DNA of 64,000 nt from Micromonospora phaseoli. Its GTDB lineage: Bacteria > Actinomycetota > Actinomycetes > Mycobacteriales > Micromonosporaceae. The notes under the pieces are model-generated. The model had not been told where the DNA came from, did not search any database, and worked only from the letters and a program-made list of their open reading frames with translations. Positions 27,920-36,640 of this stretch are shown here, piece after piece. Every line of letters starts with the position of its first letter. The first letter of the stretch is position 1. Location: positions 191,509-255,508 of the forward strand of contig NZ_FNYV01000005.1 of assembly GCF_900109115.1 (NCBI RefSeq). The letters run 5' to 3'. A program made the position numbers and the translations under genes.

Positions 27920-29179
27920 GTGACGAGTGCGTTGACGATGCCTACCGGCAACCAGCTGGCGCCGTCCTGGCCGGCGGGGCCGTCCGGTTCCCTGCCCCTA
28001 CCCTTCGAGCTGGATCATTTGCTCGCCCTCCGGGTACCCGGCCTGATCGCCACGCGCCGTCACATCCACTCGCATCCGGAACTGTCCGGCGCGGAGTTCG
28101 AGACGGCCGCCCTGGTCGCCCGGGAACTCACCCTGGCCGGGCTGCACCCACGACTGCTGCCCAAGGGCAACGGGGTCATCTGCGACATCAACGGCCGCCC
28201 GGACGGGCCGGTGATCGCGCTACGCGCCGACATCGACGCGCTGCCGCTTACCGACGTCAAGGACGTGCCGTACCGCTCCACGGTCGACGGGGTCTGCCAC
28301 GCCTGCGGCCACGACGTGCACACCACGGTCATGCTGGGCGTCGGCATGCTGCTCGCGCAGCTCGCCGACCTGGGTGAGCTGCCCGGCCGGGTCCGACTGA
28401 TCTTCCAGCCCGCCGAGGAGATCCTGCCCTGCGGCTCGCTGGAGGTGATCGAGGCCGGCGGTCTCGACGACGTCACGCAGATCTTCGCGCTGCACTGCGA
28501 CCCCAACCTGCCCGTCGGACAGGTGGGCCTGCGGGTCGGGCCGATCACCGCCGCCGCCGACAACGTCACCGTCCGGCTCACCGGGCCGGGTGGCCACACC
28601 GCCCGCCCGCACCTGACCGTCGACCTGGTCGACGCGCTCGGCCGGCTGATCACCGAGGTGCCCGCCCTGGTCAGCCGCCGGGTACCGGCGAACAGCGGGC
28701 TGCTGCTCGTCTTCGGCCACGCCTCCGCCGGCACCCGGTACAACGTCATCCCGTCCGAGGCGTCCGCCTCCGGCACGCTGCGGGTGATGGACCGCGACGC
28801 CTGGGAATCGGCCCCGAAGATCGTCTCTCAGGTCGTCCGGGACGTCATCGCCCCGACCGGGGCCACGGTCGACCTGGAGTACCTGCGCGGGCGCCCGCCG
28901 GTCTGCAACGACGCGCGGGCGATCGGGGTACTGACCGCGGCCACCACCGCCGCGCTCGGCCCGGAGGGCGTCGCGGAGACCCCGCAGAGCATGGGCGGCG
29001 AGGACTTCTCCTGGTATCTGGAGTACGTCCCCGGTGCCCTGGCCCGGCTCGGGGTCGGCCGCTCCGGGCCGAACGTGGACCTGCACCGGGCATCGTTCGA
29101 CGTGGACGAACGCGCCATCCCGGCGGGCGTACGGCTCATGGTGCAGACCGCGCTCCAGGCACTGGCGGCGGTGCGCTGA
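27920..29179 (+). CDS. M20 family amidohydrolase (AmiA/AmiB-like)
   Basis: 419 residues from GTG 27920 (MTSALTMPTGNQLAPSW); ATG 27938 is an alternative. M20 metal ligands are visible in RRHIHSHPELSG, CHACGHDVHTT and FQPAEEILPCG, with a dimerisation domain containing GPGGHTARPHLTVDLVDALG and a closing GGEDFSWYLEY. It hydrolyses amide or N-acyl amino-acid substrates in the cytoplasm; the substrate is unknown. Mycobacterial amiA1/amiB1 occupy the same neighbourhood near lpdA. It overlaps the convergent DUF4349 gene by 44 bases. A long unusual leader precedes it. Confidence 0.9.
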   Translation: MTSALTMPTGNQLAPSWPAGPSGSLPLPFELDHLLALRVPGLIATRRHIHSHPELSGAEFETAALVARELTLAGLHPRLLPKGNGVICDINGRPDGPVIALRADIDALPLTDVKDVPYRSTVDGVCHACGHDVHTTVMLGVGMLLAQLADLGELPGRVRLIFQPAEEILPCGSLEVIEAGGLDDVTQIFALHCDPNLPVGQVGLRVGPITAAADNVTVRLTGPGGHTARPHLTVDLVDALGRLITEVPALVSRRVPANSGLLLVFGHASAGTRYNVIPSEASASGTLRVMDRDAWESAPKIVSQVVRDVIAPTGATVDLEYLRGRPPVCNDARAIGVLTAATTAALGPEGVAETPQSMGGEDFSWYLEYVPGALARLGVGRSGPNVDLHRASFDVDERAIPAGVRLMVQTALQALAAVR

Positions 29180-30125
29180 CACCCGGCGGTGGCGGCGTGC
29201 CGGCCGGCGCGACGAGGGCCGGCTCCACGGGCCGGCTGCGGCGGCGCCGACGGCTCAGCCACCACAGGGCCCCCAGCGGTACGCCGAACACCAGCAGCCA
29301 CGGCAGGACCGCCCCGAGCACGGTGAACAGCACGGTCATCGAGGCCAGGAAGACCTTCCAGCCGCCACTGAGCCCGACCATGAAGCCGATCTGGTTCTCC
29401 TCGTCGGCGGTGCTCGCGTCCGGCCCCACCAGGGTGACGGTGATGGTGGACAGTGCGGTCAGGTCGCCCAGCCGGCGCTTCTTCGCCTCCAACGAGGCGA
29501 GGTCGGCCTCCCGGCGGGCCAGCTCGTTCTCCACCGACACCAGGTCACTGATCGACGTGGCCTGGGCGAGCAGCCGCCGTGCGCTCTCCACCCGGGCCCG
29601 CTGGCTGGTGATCCGGGCGTCGAGGTCGATGGTCTCCTCGGTGACGTCCTGGGTGTCGATCTCGCGGCGCTCCTGGCGGCCGAGGCCGGCCAGATCCTCC
29701 ACGACCGCGTAGAAGCGGTCCGCCGGCACCCGTAGCTGCAACTCGGCGACCGCGTCGGCGTCGGCACTGCGGCGCTGGTCCCCGCCGACGAAGCCGCCGG
29801 CCCGGGTGGCCGCGGCGACGGCGTCCCGTGCGGCGGTCTCCACATCGTCCACCTTCACCCGGATCGATCCGGTGTAGATGATGGCCCGTTGGTCGACCCG
29901 GGTGTCCGTCGCCGCACCGGCACCAGCCTGGGCCTTGCCGGGCGCGGCGACCTCGCCGGGCGCTGCGGCGGCACCCTCCTGGGCCGGGGCAACGGCGTCG
30001 GCCGCTGTGCCCGCCGCCCCCGAGTCGTCTCCGCCGCGGCCACTCCCGCAGCCGGCGAGCACCAGCAGCGCCACCAGCGCGGCCACCGCCGCGGATCCGC
30101 GACGGCTGGCTCTGTCCTTCGTCAT
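29136..30125 (-). CDS. DUF4349 lipoprotein
   Basis: 329 residues. Signal peptide with lipobox LVLAGC (lipidated Cys26), an Ala/Gly-rich linker, the DUF4349 core (RAIIYTGSIRVKVDDVETAARDAV ... FYAVVEDLAGLGRQERREIDTQDVTEETIDL), a coiled coil rich in Arg/Glu/Leu, and a C-terminal transmembrane segment (VFLASMTVLFTVLGAVLPWLLVFGVPLG) with a basic tail. It is therefore anchored at both ends of the outer-face domain. Function unknown. The 3' end overlaps the amidohydrolase gene by 44 nt in antisense orientation. Confidence 0.87.
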   Translation of the reverse strand: MTKDRASRRGSAAVAALVALLVLAGCGSGRGGDDSGAAGTAADAVAPAQEGAAAAPGEVAAPGKAQAGAGAATDTRVDQRAIIYTGSIRVKVDDVETAARDAVAAATRAGGFVGGDQRRSADADAVAELQLRVPADRFYAVVEDLAGLGRQERREIDTQDVTEETIDLDARITSQRARVESARRLLAQATSISDLVSVENELARREADLASLEAKKRRLGDLTALSTITVTLVGPDASTADEENQIGFMVGLSGGWKVFLASMTVLFTVLGAVLPWLLVFGVPLGALWWLSRRRRRSRPVEPALVAPAGTPPPPGVSAPPPVPGARSAP

Positions 30126-30238
30126 CCCCGTTCCCCTTCCTCAGCCCGGGTGGGCGATAGCTCGGACGTCACGCGCCACCACACGGGTTCCGGCAGACTG
30201 CGCTCAGGACGTCACGATTCGATATGGGAGGCATCACG

Positions 30239-30871
30239 ATGCGGCTCACCAAGTACGCCCACTCGTGTTTGCGGGTCGAGCACGACGGTGGAGTGCTGGT
30301 CGTCGATCCCGGGGTGTTCAGCGAGTCGGCGGTGGCGCTGGACGGCGCCGACGCGGTGCTGATCACCCACGAGCACCCGGACCACCTCGATGTCGAGGTG
30401 GTCAACCGCCAACTGGAGCGACGCCCGTTCGTCATCCACGGCCCGGCGGCACTGGCCGGTACTCTCGGCGACGCGGCGCAGGCGCTGCGTCCGGTGACCC
30501 CGGGGGAGTCGTTCACCGCCGCCGGTGTCCCGGTACGCGCCCACGGGGGCCGGCACGCGGTGATCCACCCTGACATTCCGGTGATCGACAACCTCGGCTA
30601 CCTCCTGAACGACGTCGTCTACCACCCGGGCGACGCCCTGTTCGTTCCGGACGACGTCCAGGTAGACACGCTGTTCGCCCCGATACACGCGCCCTGGTCG
30701 AAGTTCTCCGAAGTGGTCGACTTCATCCGGGCGGTGGCCCCGCGCCGGGTCTTCGCGCTGCACGACGCTCTGCTCAACGGCAACGGCTACGGGGTGCTCG
30801 ACCGGCAGTACGCCGCCCTGTCCGGCAGCGAGTACCAGCGCCTGGAGCCGGGCAGCCGGATCGACGGCTGA
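30239..30871 (+). CDS. MBL-fold metallo-hydrolase (UlaG-like)
   Basis: 210 residues from ATG 30239 (MRLTKYAHSCLRVEHDGG); GGGAGG at 30226-30231 sits seven bases upstream, which excludes the ATG at 30224. Metal motif THEHPDHLD, with further ligands in NDVVYHPGDALF and ALHDALLNGNGYG. It belongs to the L-ascorbate-6-phosphate lactonase/UlaG-like group of beta-lactamase-fold hydrolases; substrate unknown. Followed four bases later by a coiled-coil gene, probably one transcript. Confidence 0.9.
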   Translation: MRLTKYAHSCLRVEHDGGVLVVDPGVFSESAVALDGADAVLITHEHPDHLDVEVVNRQLERRPFVIHGPAALAGTLGDAAQALRPVTPGESFTAAGVPVRAHGGRHAVIHPDIPVIDNLGYLLNDVVYHPGDALFVPDDVQVDTLFAPIHAPWSKFSEVVDFIRAVAPRRVFALHDALLNGNGYGVLDRQYAALSGSEYQRLEPGSRIDG

Positions 30872-30875
30872 GCCG

Positions 30876-31811
30876 ATGTCCGGCCCACCGTCCGATCTCG
30901 TCGAGCAGCTCTACCGCACGCCACCGGATAAGTTCGTCACCGTCCGGGACACCGCAGCCGCGCAGGCCCGCCGTGCCGGCGACCCGCGTACCGCCCGCGA
31001 GATCGCCCGGCTTCGCCGGCCCACCGTGGCCGCCTGGCTGGTCAACCTGCTCGCCCTCGAACGACCGGAGCTGGTGGCCGACCTGACGCAGCTGGCCGAA
31101 TCCCTCCGCGAGGCCCAGCGCGAGCTGCGCGGTCCCCGCCTACGGGAGCTGTCCGCGCAGCGGCGGGCCGTCGTGGGCGCGCTCGTCGCCGAGGTACGCC
31201 GGCTCGCCGCCGACGCCGAGGGTGGCCCGTCGGGCGGGAAGCTGCCGCTGGCCGAGGTCGAGGCGACCCTCAACGCCGCCCTCTCCGACGTGGATGTGGC
31301 CGAACAGGTGCGCTCGGGGCGGCTGCTGCGGTCGGTCCACTACGCCGGGTTCGGCGAGGTGCCCCGGCCACAACTGCGCCTGGTCACCGGTGGGGAGGAG
31401 CCGCCGGCCGCCGCGCCGGCCCGACAACGGGTGCCGGATCGGGGCGCGCTCCGTGCCGAGCAGGCCGAGCGGGCCGCCCGAGCCGATCGGGCCCGGCGCC
31501 GTAAGGCGGTGGCGAAGGAGCTGGCGCGGGCGCGTACCGACCAGGAGCGGGCCGAGACGGAGCTGGCCGACGCGGTGGCGGCCGAACGCGACGGAGCTGC
31601 CGCCCTGGACGCCGTCGAGACGGAGCTGGCCGAGCTGGAACGCCGTCGGGCCATCGCCGAGCAGGAACTCAGCCGCTCCCGGCTGGCCCGTCGTGCCGCC
31701 GAGCGCGCCGCCAGCGTCGCCCGACGCCGCAGCGGCGAGGTCGAGGCCGCGATGGAGGCGTTGGACGCCGAACAGGGGGATGCCGAGGAGAGCGACAGCC
31801 CGGCAGACTGA
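30876..31811 (+). CDS. Conserved coiled-coil protein, function unknown
   Basis: 311 residues. The N-terminal part (DLVEQLYRTPPDKFVTVRDTAAAQARRAGDPRTAREIARLRRPTVAAWLVNLLA, cited in pieces by its key residues Y, PP, F and W) is conserved in actinobacteria. Residues ~180-300 form an Ala/Arg/Glu coiled coil. No enzymatic motif. Four bases after the metallo-hydrolase, so co-transcribed. The 3' end is followed by three tandem 27-bp repeats. Confidence 0.78.
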   Translation: MSGPPSDLVEQLYRTPPDKFVTVRDTAAAQARRAGDPRTAREIARLRRPTVAAWLVNLLALERPELVADLTQLAESLREAQRELRGPRLRELSAQRRAVVGALVAEVRRLAADAEGGPSGGKLPLAEVEATLNAALSDVDVAEQVRSGRLLRSVHYAGFGEVPRPQLRLVTGGEEPPAAAPARQRVPDRGALRAEQAERAARADRARRRKAVAKELARARTDQERAETELADAVAAERDGAAALDAVETELAELERRRAIAEQELSRSRLARRAAERAASVARRRSGEVEAAMEALDAEQGDAEESDSPAD

Positions 31812-31823
31812 TCCCTCATGGAC

Positions 31824-31904
31824 GGACCTTCGGTCGGATCCCGCACGGCCGGACCTTCGGTCGGATCCCGCACGGCCAGACCTTCGGTCGGATCCCGCAC
31901 GGAC
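31824..31904. repeat. Three tandem 27-bp repeats
   Basis: Units 31824-31850, 31851-31877 and 31878-31904. The first two are identical and the third differs at two positions. Each contains GACC-TTC-GGTC, a short hairpin, and GGATCC. They fill the gap between the coiled-coil gene and the next start at 31913, so copy number could alter read-through or translation of that gene. Confidence 0.9.
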
Positions 31905-31912
31905 GGCGAGGG

Positions 31913-32650
31913 ATGACGCCGGAGCAGGTCGCCACGGCCAGCAAACCGGCGGTGCTCGCGCTCGGCGAGGAGTACAACCGGTGCCCCACCACGCTGCGTC
32001 GGGCGCGGCTGCTCGGCATCTCCGGCTGGGCGTTCTACATCACGGGGCGGGCCGGCGCGCTGGGTGACGTACGGGCCGAGACGGTGGCCGCCGCCCTCGG
32101 GTTCATCGCCCCCGAGGCCGTGGCCGACGGCTGGGACGCCGCCACCCGCACGGTACGACCCTCCGAGGTGGCCGCCGCCAGCCTGGCCGAGTGCGTTCGG
32201 TGGGGCGAGGAGACCCTGGCCGACCTGCCCCGCGTCGACCGGCTCGCGGCGCTGGTGGAACAGGCCGTCGCGGCCGCCGACGCCAGCGCCATGCCACTCT
32301 TCGCGGCCTGGCGGGCCATGCCGTCGGACGCCGGCAGCCCCGGTGCCCGGGTCGCCGTCGGGCTGCGCCTGATGCGGGAACACTTCACCGGCGCCCACCT
32401 GGTCGCCGTACGGGCCAGCGGGATGACTCCGCTGGAGGCGGTGCTGGCCGGCCCGGAGGGTGCGAACGGCGCGATGGCCTGTGGCTGGCCGCCGCCGTAC
32501 CCGGCGGTCGGGCCGCTGGTGCGGCGGCGGCTGTGGGCCGAAGCGGTGACCGACCGTCTCGTCGCGCCCGCGTTCGTGGCGCTCGGCCCGGTCGACGGAG
32601 CCGAACTGGTCGAGCTGCTGGCCGTCGCGCGGGCGCACACCCAGCGCTGA
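31913..32650 (+). CDS. SCO6745-like conserved protein
   Basis: 245 residues from ATG 31913 (MTPEQVATASKPAVLALGEEYN), nine bases after the tandem repeats. The opening (EEYNRCPTTLRRARLLGISGWAFYITGRAGALGDV, recognised by its FY and GRAGALGDV core) and the closing helices resemble actinobacterial SCO6745-family proteins, sometimes described as HTH-like. I am not certain of the family. No metal or nucleotide motif is visible; an all-helical protein of unknown role. Confidence 0.7.
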   Translation: MTPEQVATASKPAVLALGEEYNRCPTTLRRARLLGISGWAFYITGRAGALGDVRAETVAAALGFIAPEAVADGWDAATRTVRPSEVAAASLAECVRWGEETLADLPRVDRLAALVEQAVAAADASAMPLFAAWRAMPSDAGSPGARVAVGLRLMREHFTGAHLVAVRASGMTPLEAVLAGPEGANGAMACGWPPPYPAVGPLVRRRLWAEAVTDRLVAPAFVALGPVDGAELVELLAVARAHTQR

Positions 32651-32799
32651 GACGGCCAGCGCAGGGGCGTCCGGTGGCCGTCGGCGCGGGGCGTCGGTGC
32701 GGCCTGAGGAGGGGCCGAGCTGTGATGGAACCCCTCAGGGCCGGGGTCGCCGCCTGCCGCGATGGCGGCCGGTAGCAGACTGGGGGCGTGGGAGACGCG

Positions 32800-33255
32800 C
32801 TACGCCGATGCGGTGCCGGTGGGGCGGGACCGCAGTTCGGTGACGTAGTCGTCGGGCGCGCCCGCCTTCTCGGCGGCGTTCGCGATCTCCGACAGGTACC
32901 ACGAGGTGGGCAGGCCACCCTCGTAGCCGTCGAAGACGTAGACCCAGGCGGTCACCTCGCCGTCCAGCGTCGAGATGCGGACGGTCAGCTTCCGGTACGT
33001 GCCGGCGGTGACGCCCTCGATCTCGTCCAGCTGGGCCGCGTCGTACGGGTGGATGTCGTAGAGCGCCACGAACACCCGGTCGCCGGGAGACTCGACCACG
33101 GTGCTGACCGCGCCCTCCCAGCCGATCACGTCCTCACCGGCGAAGGTGAGCCGCCAGCCCTCCAGCCAGCCGATGCCGACCATCGGGGAGTGCGGGCAGT
33201 AGGCCCGCATCCGAGCGGGGTCCAGGTTCGAGCCGTAGGCGGCGTAGTGACGCAC
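32800..33255 (-). CDS. Gamma-glutamylcyclotransferase family protein
   Basis: 151 residues from GTG 33255. It has the substrate-phosphate-like loop YAAYGSNLDPARM and a candidate catalytic Glu in LDEIEGVTAGTYRK, with WVYVFDGYEGGLPTSWYL towards the C-terminus. The start follows TATCGT by seven bases (leaderless). Divergent from the lpdA-type gene, the same arrangement as Rv3304/Rv3303c as I recall it. The activity on gamma-glutamyl amines is inferred from family only. Confidence 0.88.
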   Translation of the reverse strand: MRHYAAYGSNLDPARMRAYCPHSPMVGIGWLEGWRLTFAGEDVIGWEGAVSTVVESPGDRVFVALYDIHPYDAAQLDEIEGVTAGTYRKLTVRISTLDGEVTAWVYVFDGYEGGLPTSWYLSEIANAAEKAGAPDDYVTELRSRPTGTASA

Positions 33256-33262
33256 GGCGATG

Positions 33263-33268
33263 ACGATA
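33263..33268 (-). promoter_or_regulatory. -10 box of the gamma-glutamylcyclotransferase-like gene
   Basis: Minus-strand TATCGT, seven bases before GTG 33255, indicating a leaderless transcript. Confidence 0.45.
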
Positions 33269-33361
33269 GCCCGGCCGGTGGGTGGGGGAGAATACGACGG
33301 TGCGTGTCGGACGCGTCGGGGAGAAGAAAGTCACTGTGAGCATGGACGAAGGGCGGTCGTG

Positions 33362-34765
33362 GTGAGCCGGATCGTGATCATCGGCGGAGGGCCGGCGGGC
33401 TACGAGGCGGCGCTGGTGGCCGCCCAGTTGGGCGCCGACGTCACCGTCGTGGAGACCGACGGCGCCGGCGGTGCCTGCGTACTGTCCGACTGCGTACCGT
33501 CCAAGACGTTCATCGCCAGTTCCGAGGTGGTGACCGGGTACCGCGACACCGAGGTGTTCGGGGTGCACTCCGACGGCCTGGAGGCCGTCACGGTCGACGC
33601 CCGCACGGTCAACGAGCGGGTCAAGCGGCTCGCCCTGGCGCAGTCCGCCGACATCCACGCCAAGCTGCTCAAGGCCGGGGTCACCTTCGTCGCGGGTCGG
33701 GCCCGACTCGGCGAGGACGCGCTCGGTCACACCCACCGCGTGATCGTCACGCCGGACGGCGAGGAGGCGGCCTACGCGATCGACGCCGGCACGGTGTTGA
33801 TCGCCACCGGCGCCACCCCCCGCCAGCTGCCCACCGCCGTACCCGACGGCGAGCGCATCCTGACCTGGCGGCAGGTGTACGACCTGCCCGAACTGCCGGA
33901 GCATCTGATCGTCGTCGGCTCCGGTGTGACCGGCGCCGAGTTCGCCAGCGCGTACCTGGCGATGGGGGTCGAGGTGACCCTGGTCTCCAGCCGGGACCGG
34001 GTGATGCCGCACGAGGACGCCGACGCCGCCCAGTCGATCGAACGGGTCTTCCGGGCCCGGGGCATGAGCATCCTGAACAACTCCCGCGCCGAGAGCGTCC
34101 GCCGCACCGACAGGGGCGTCGAGGTCGAGCTCTCCGACGGCCGCAAGGCGTACGGCTCGCACGCGCTGATCGCGGTCGGCTCGATCCCCAACACCGCCGA
34201 GCTGGGCCTGGCCGAGTACGGCGTCGAGCTGGCCCGGGGCGGGTACGTGACGGTGGACCGGGTCTCCCGGACCAACGTGTCCGGCATCTACGCGGCCGGC
34301 GACTGCACGGGAGTGCTGCCGCTGGCCAGCGTCGCCGCCATGCAGGGCCGGATCGCGATGTGGCACGCGCTCGGCGAGGCGGTCCGGCCGCTGCGGCTGC
34401 GTACCGTCGCGGCCAACGTCTTCACCGACCCGGAGCTGGCCACCGTCGGCGTCTCGCAGGACGAGGTGGACGCGGGTAAGGTGCCGGCGCGGCAGGTGAT
34501 GCTGCCGCTGGGCGGCAACGCCCGGGCGAAGATGGACGAGATCGCCGACGGTTTCGTCAAGCTGTTCTGCCGCCCGGCCAGCGGCCAGGTGATCGGCGGC
34601 GTGGTGGTGGCCCCCAAGGCCAGCGAGCTGATCCTGCCGATCACCATGGCGGTCGAGAACAACCTCACCGTCAACGAGCTGGCCCAGACCATCACCATCT
34701 ACCCGAGCCTCTCCGGCTCCATCAGCGAAGCCGCCCGCCAACTGATGCTCCACGAACTCGAGTAA
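33362..34765 (+). CDS. lpdA: NAD(P)H-quinone dehydrogenase (LpdA-type flavoprotein disulfide reductase)
   Basis: 467 residues beginning VSRIVIIGGGPAGYEAALVA (FAD site). The CxxxxC pair is present as GGACVLSDCVPSK. A second Rossmann site reads LIVVGSGVTGAEFASAYLAMG, FAD contact GIYAAGDCTG, and the interface domain ends PSLSGSISEAARQLM. Mycobacterial LpdA reduces quinones with NAD(P)H and protects against oxidative stress. GTG 33362 is chosen; a 7-codon frame MDEGRSW from ATG 33342 ends in TGA overlapping this GTG, so coupled initiation is possible. The 3' end overlaps the DUF998 gene by 67 bases. Confidence 0.9.
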   Translation: MSRIVIIGGGPAGYEAALVAAQLGADVTVVETDGAGGACVLSDCVPSKTFIASSEVVTGYRDTEVFGVHSDGLEAVTVDARTVNERVKRLALAQSADIHAKLLKAGVTFVAGRARLGEDALGHTHRVIVTPDGEEAAYAIDAGTVLIATGATPRQLPTAVPDGERILTWRQVYDLPELPEHLIVVGSGVTGAEFASAYLAMGVEVTLVSSRDRVMPHEDADAAQSIERVFRARGMSILNNSRAESVRRTDRGVEVELSDGRKAYGSHALIAVGSIPNTAELGLAEYGVELARGGYVTVDRVSRTNVSGIYAAGDCTGVLPLASVAAMQGRIAMWHALGEAVRPLRLRTVAANVFTDPELATVGVSQDEVDAGKVPARQVMLPLGGNARAKMDEIADGFVKLFCRPASGQVIGGVVVAPKASELILPITMAVENNLTVNELAQTITIYPSLSGSISEAARQLMLHELE

Positions 34766-35334
34766 GCGGCGATGAGGGTCAGGAGGGCTACCTCGGTGAG
34801 GATGAGGGCGCGCTCGATCAGGCCGTAGAAGGCGCGGTCCCCGGGGTAGGCGGACCAGACCATGGCGGCGGCCAGCAGCAGGCTGGCCAGGGTCAGGGCG
34901 CGTAGGCCGAGGCGGACGCGGGCGTCGGTGGGAAGCCGGGCGGCGAGCAGCCAGCCGGCGATCGGCAGCGCCACGAAGGCGACCACCGAGGCGTACCGGT
35001 GCACGTAGGCGGCGGTGCCCATCTCGGTGCCGGGCGGGTTCGTCGGCACCAGCCCCGACACCAGTAGCCCGCCCGCCCAGACAGCCAGCATCCCCTCGGC
35101 AACCCGTCCCCGATGGCCGAGCTGGCGCAGGGCCGGGATGAGCACGGCGGAGGCGGCGGCGAGCAGGAGCATGGCCACGTGGATGATCCCGCCGGAGTCG
35201 GAGACGGCGTAGTCGCTGACGGTCAGGCTGACCGGGTCCAGGCCGTCCACGCCCAGGTGTCCGACGATCGCGAGCAACGCCGCGACGGCGATCCCGCCGA
35301 GGGCCAGTACGCCGCTGTTCCGGTTTCCAGGCAT
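34699..35334 (-). CDS. DUF998 integral membrane protein
   Basis: 211 residues from ATG 35334 (MPGNRNSGVLALGG); a TTG at 35391 would extend it by 19 residues without a visible ribosome site. Six hydrophobic segments with the DUF998 sequence LTVSDYAVSDSGG, GLVPTNPPGTEMGTAAYVHRY and WSAYPGDRAFYGLIERALI. Function unknown. It overlaps the end of lpdA by 67 bases in antisense orientation. Confidence 0.83.
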   Translation of the reverse strand: MPGNRNSGVLALGGIAVAALLAIVGHLGVDGLDPVSLTVSDYAVSDSGGIIHVAMLLLAAASAVLIPALRQLGHRGRVAEGMLAVWAGGLLVSGLVPTNPPGTEMGTAAYVHRYASVVAFVALPIAGWLLAARLPTDARVRLGLRALTLASLLLAAAMVWSAYPGDRAFYGLIERALILTEVALLTLIAAYSSSWSISWRAASLMEPERLG

Positions 35335-35462
35335 GCCCCAGCCTGTCGCCGATGACACCCCAGGCGGATCCGGGAGGAGCACCGAAATCAATCCCAGGGA
35401 CCACCCCTACCGATGATCGGGCCTTTCCCTGGCCGGGTCCGGGTGAGCGCCCGCCGGTCCGT

Positions 35463-36086
35463 TCAGTCGGCGGGCGTCCCGGTGGGGGTACGGGTCAGCC
35501 GGGCGGCGAGCAGGGCGAGCGCCCAGCCGGTCAGCGCGAAGCCGGCGGCGGCCATCGCCGCGATCGCCACCATCTGCCAGGTGGAGCCGGTCAGCGCCGC
35601 GCCGCCCAGGTGCCCGAGCAGCCCGCCGTAGGACGCCCAGGCCACCGCCGCGACGCTGGCATAGGGCAGGAAGAACCGCAGCGGGTACCGGCTGCGGCCG
35701 GCGGCGAAGCAGGCCGCCATCCGGCCACCGGGCACGAAACGGCAGAGCAGGATCGTCATCGGCCCGGATCGGCGCAGGCCCCGGCTGACCCGGCCGGCCA
35801 TCCGCCGGGTACGGCCAGCGCCCACCGGCCGGGGTGGCCGCCGTCCCGGTGCACTGCGGCCGAGCAGATAGCAGGCCAGGTCTCCGGCGAACACGCCGAG
35901 CGCTCCGGCGGCGACGGTCCACGGCAGGCTCAACCCGCCGTAGACGGTGAGCGCACCGCCGGTGAGCATCAGCAGTTGGGTGGGCACCACCGGCAGGAAG
36001 GCGTCCACGAGCAGCAGGCCGAACAGCGCGAGGTACGCCAGGCCCGGTGACGCCACCTGGGTGAGTAGTTCGGGCACCTGCGCCAC
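35463..36086 (-). CDS. DedA family membrane protein
   Basis: 207 residues from GTG 36086. SNARE-associated/DedA fold: re-entrant region VDAFLPVVPTQLLMLTGGAL, GDLACYLLGR, and the characteristic ILLCRFVPGGRMAACFAAGRSRYPLRFF with the conserved Arg in CRFVPGGR. Such proteins are undecaprenyl-phosphate or phospholipid flippases in some species. Four or five transmembrane helices. Divergent from the threonyl-tRNA synthetase unit. Confidence 0.9.
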   Translation of the reverse strand: MAQVPELLTQVASPGLAYLALFGLLLVDAFLPVVPTQLLMLTGGALTVYGGLSLPWTVAAGALGVFAGDLACYLLGRSAPGRRPPRPVGAGRTRRMAGRVSRGLRRSGPMTILLCRFVPGGRMAACFAAGRSRYPLRFFLPYASVAAVAWASYGGLLGHLGGAALTGSTWQMVAIAAMAAAGFALTGWALALLAARLTRTPTGTPAD

Positions 36087-36342
36087 CTCGCGGACTTCTC
36101 CGATCGGAACATTCCGATCCTGACGGCGTGTCCGGCGTCACCCTGACCTGCCCCGGTCGGCCGTGACCAGCGACACCTCGCCTCGACGGGGACGAAAGTA
36201 CCGGAGGGAACCCACCCGACCACGGGATATCGACGAGGGTGGTTGGCCGTGGACGGTCGCCAGATCGTCTTCCGGCAGCGTACCGTTGTCGGCGCGCGGC
36301 CCGGTGAGCGTCAGGTCCCCCGTTCCTGATGCCCGGGCCGCC

Positions 36343-36379
36343 GCCGGGCCGCTGGCAGGTCCCGTGCCAGCGGCCCGGC
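36343..36379. terminator. 15-bp perfect hairpin in a divergent gap
   Basis: Arms GCCGGGCCGCTGGCA (36343-36357) and TGCCAGCGGCCCGGC (36365-36379), loop of seven bases. It lies upstream of the thrS leader and behind the dedA start, so it is not a simple end-of-gene terminator; it may insulate the leader promoter or belong to an unmapped transcript. Confidence 0.6.
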
Positions 36380-36481
36380 ACCCACCCCCTGCGGGAATCC
36401 ACCGGTCGCTGCCTGAGCATCAGGCGCGGACGGCGTCCAGGCCGCCCGGTTAACGAGGTGCGGCGGCGCATGGGGTGGGGG

Positions 36482-36487
36482 TACGGT
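36482..36487 (+). promoter_or_regulatory. -10 box of the thrS leader
   Basis: TACGGT, exactly six bases before the leader-peptide ATG at 36494, the same geometry as the other leaderless starts in this window. Confidence 0.5.
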
Positions 36488-36493
36488 CGCGGC

Positions 36494-36547
36494 ATGTGTG
36501 GTGCGGTGCTGACGACGACGCCGGGGAAGCCTGGCGCGCCGCACTGA
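36494..36547 (+). CDS. Predicted threonine-sensing leader peptide
   Basis: A 17-codon frame, MCGAVLTTTPGKPGAPH, with three consecutive ACG threonine codons (36512-36520) and TGA at 36545-36547. It starts six bases after TACGGT, so it would be translated from a leaderless mRNA. A 10-bp GC hairpin follows 17 bases after the stop, and a threonyl-tRNA synthetase gene starts 93 bases after it. This is the layout of ribosome-mediated attenuation. An in-frame ATG at 36470 with GAGG upstream is an alternative start. Confidence 0.6.
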   Translation: MCGAVLTTTPGKPGAPH

Positions 36548-36564
36548 CGTCTTCCGTCTACCGA

Positions 36565-36589
36565 GGCCCCGGGCGATCCGCCCGGGGCC
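36565..36589 (+). terminator. Attenuator hairpin upstream of the thrS-like gene
   Basis: GGCCCCGGGC (36565-36574), loop GATCC, GCCCGGGGCC (36580-36589): a perfect 10-bp stem. The leader segment 36519-36526 (CGCCGGGG, at the end of the Thr codons) can pair with 36567-36575 with one bulge, giving a competing structure. Confidence 0.65.
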
Positions 36590-36640
36590 GTCGTGCGTCG
36601 TGGGTGGGTCGCGTCGGGGCGTACCGCCAAGGAGCGCGAC

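Noticed and set aside
27734..29179. Starting the amidohydrolase at ATG 27734 because of a perfect ribosome site.
   Set aside because: The extra 62 residues have non-coding third-position composition and no similarity to M20 enzymes; kept only as a note on the leader.
31824..31904. CRISPR-like array.
   Set aside because: The 27-bp units are directly abutting with no spacers, only three copies and no cas genes.
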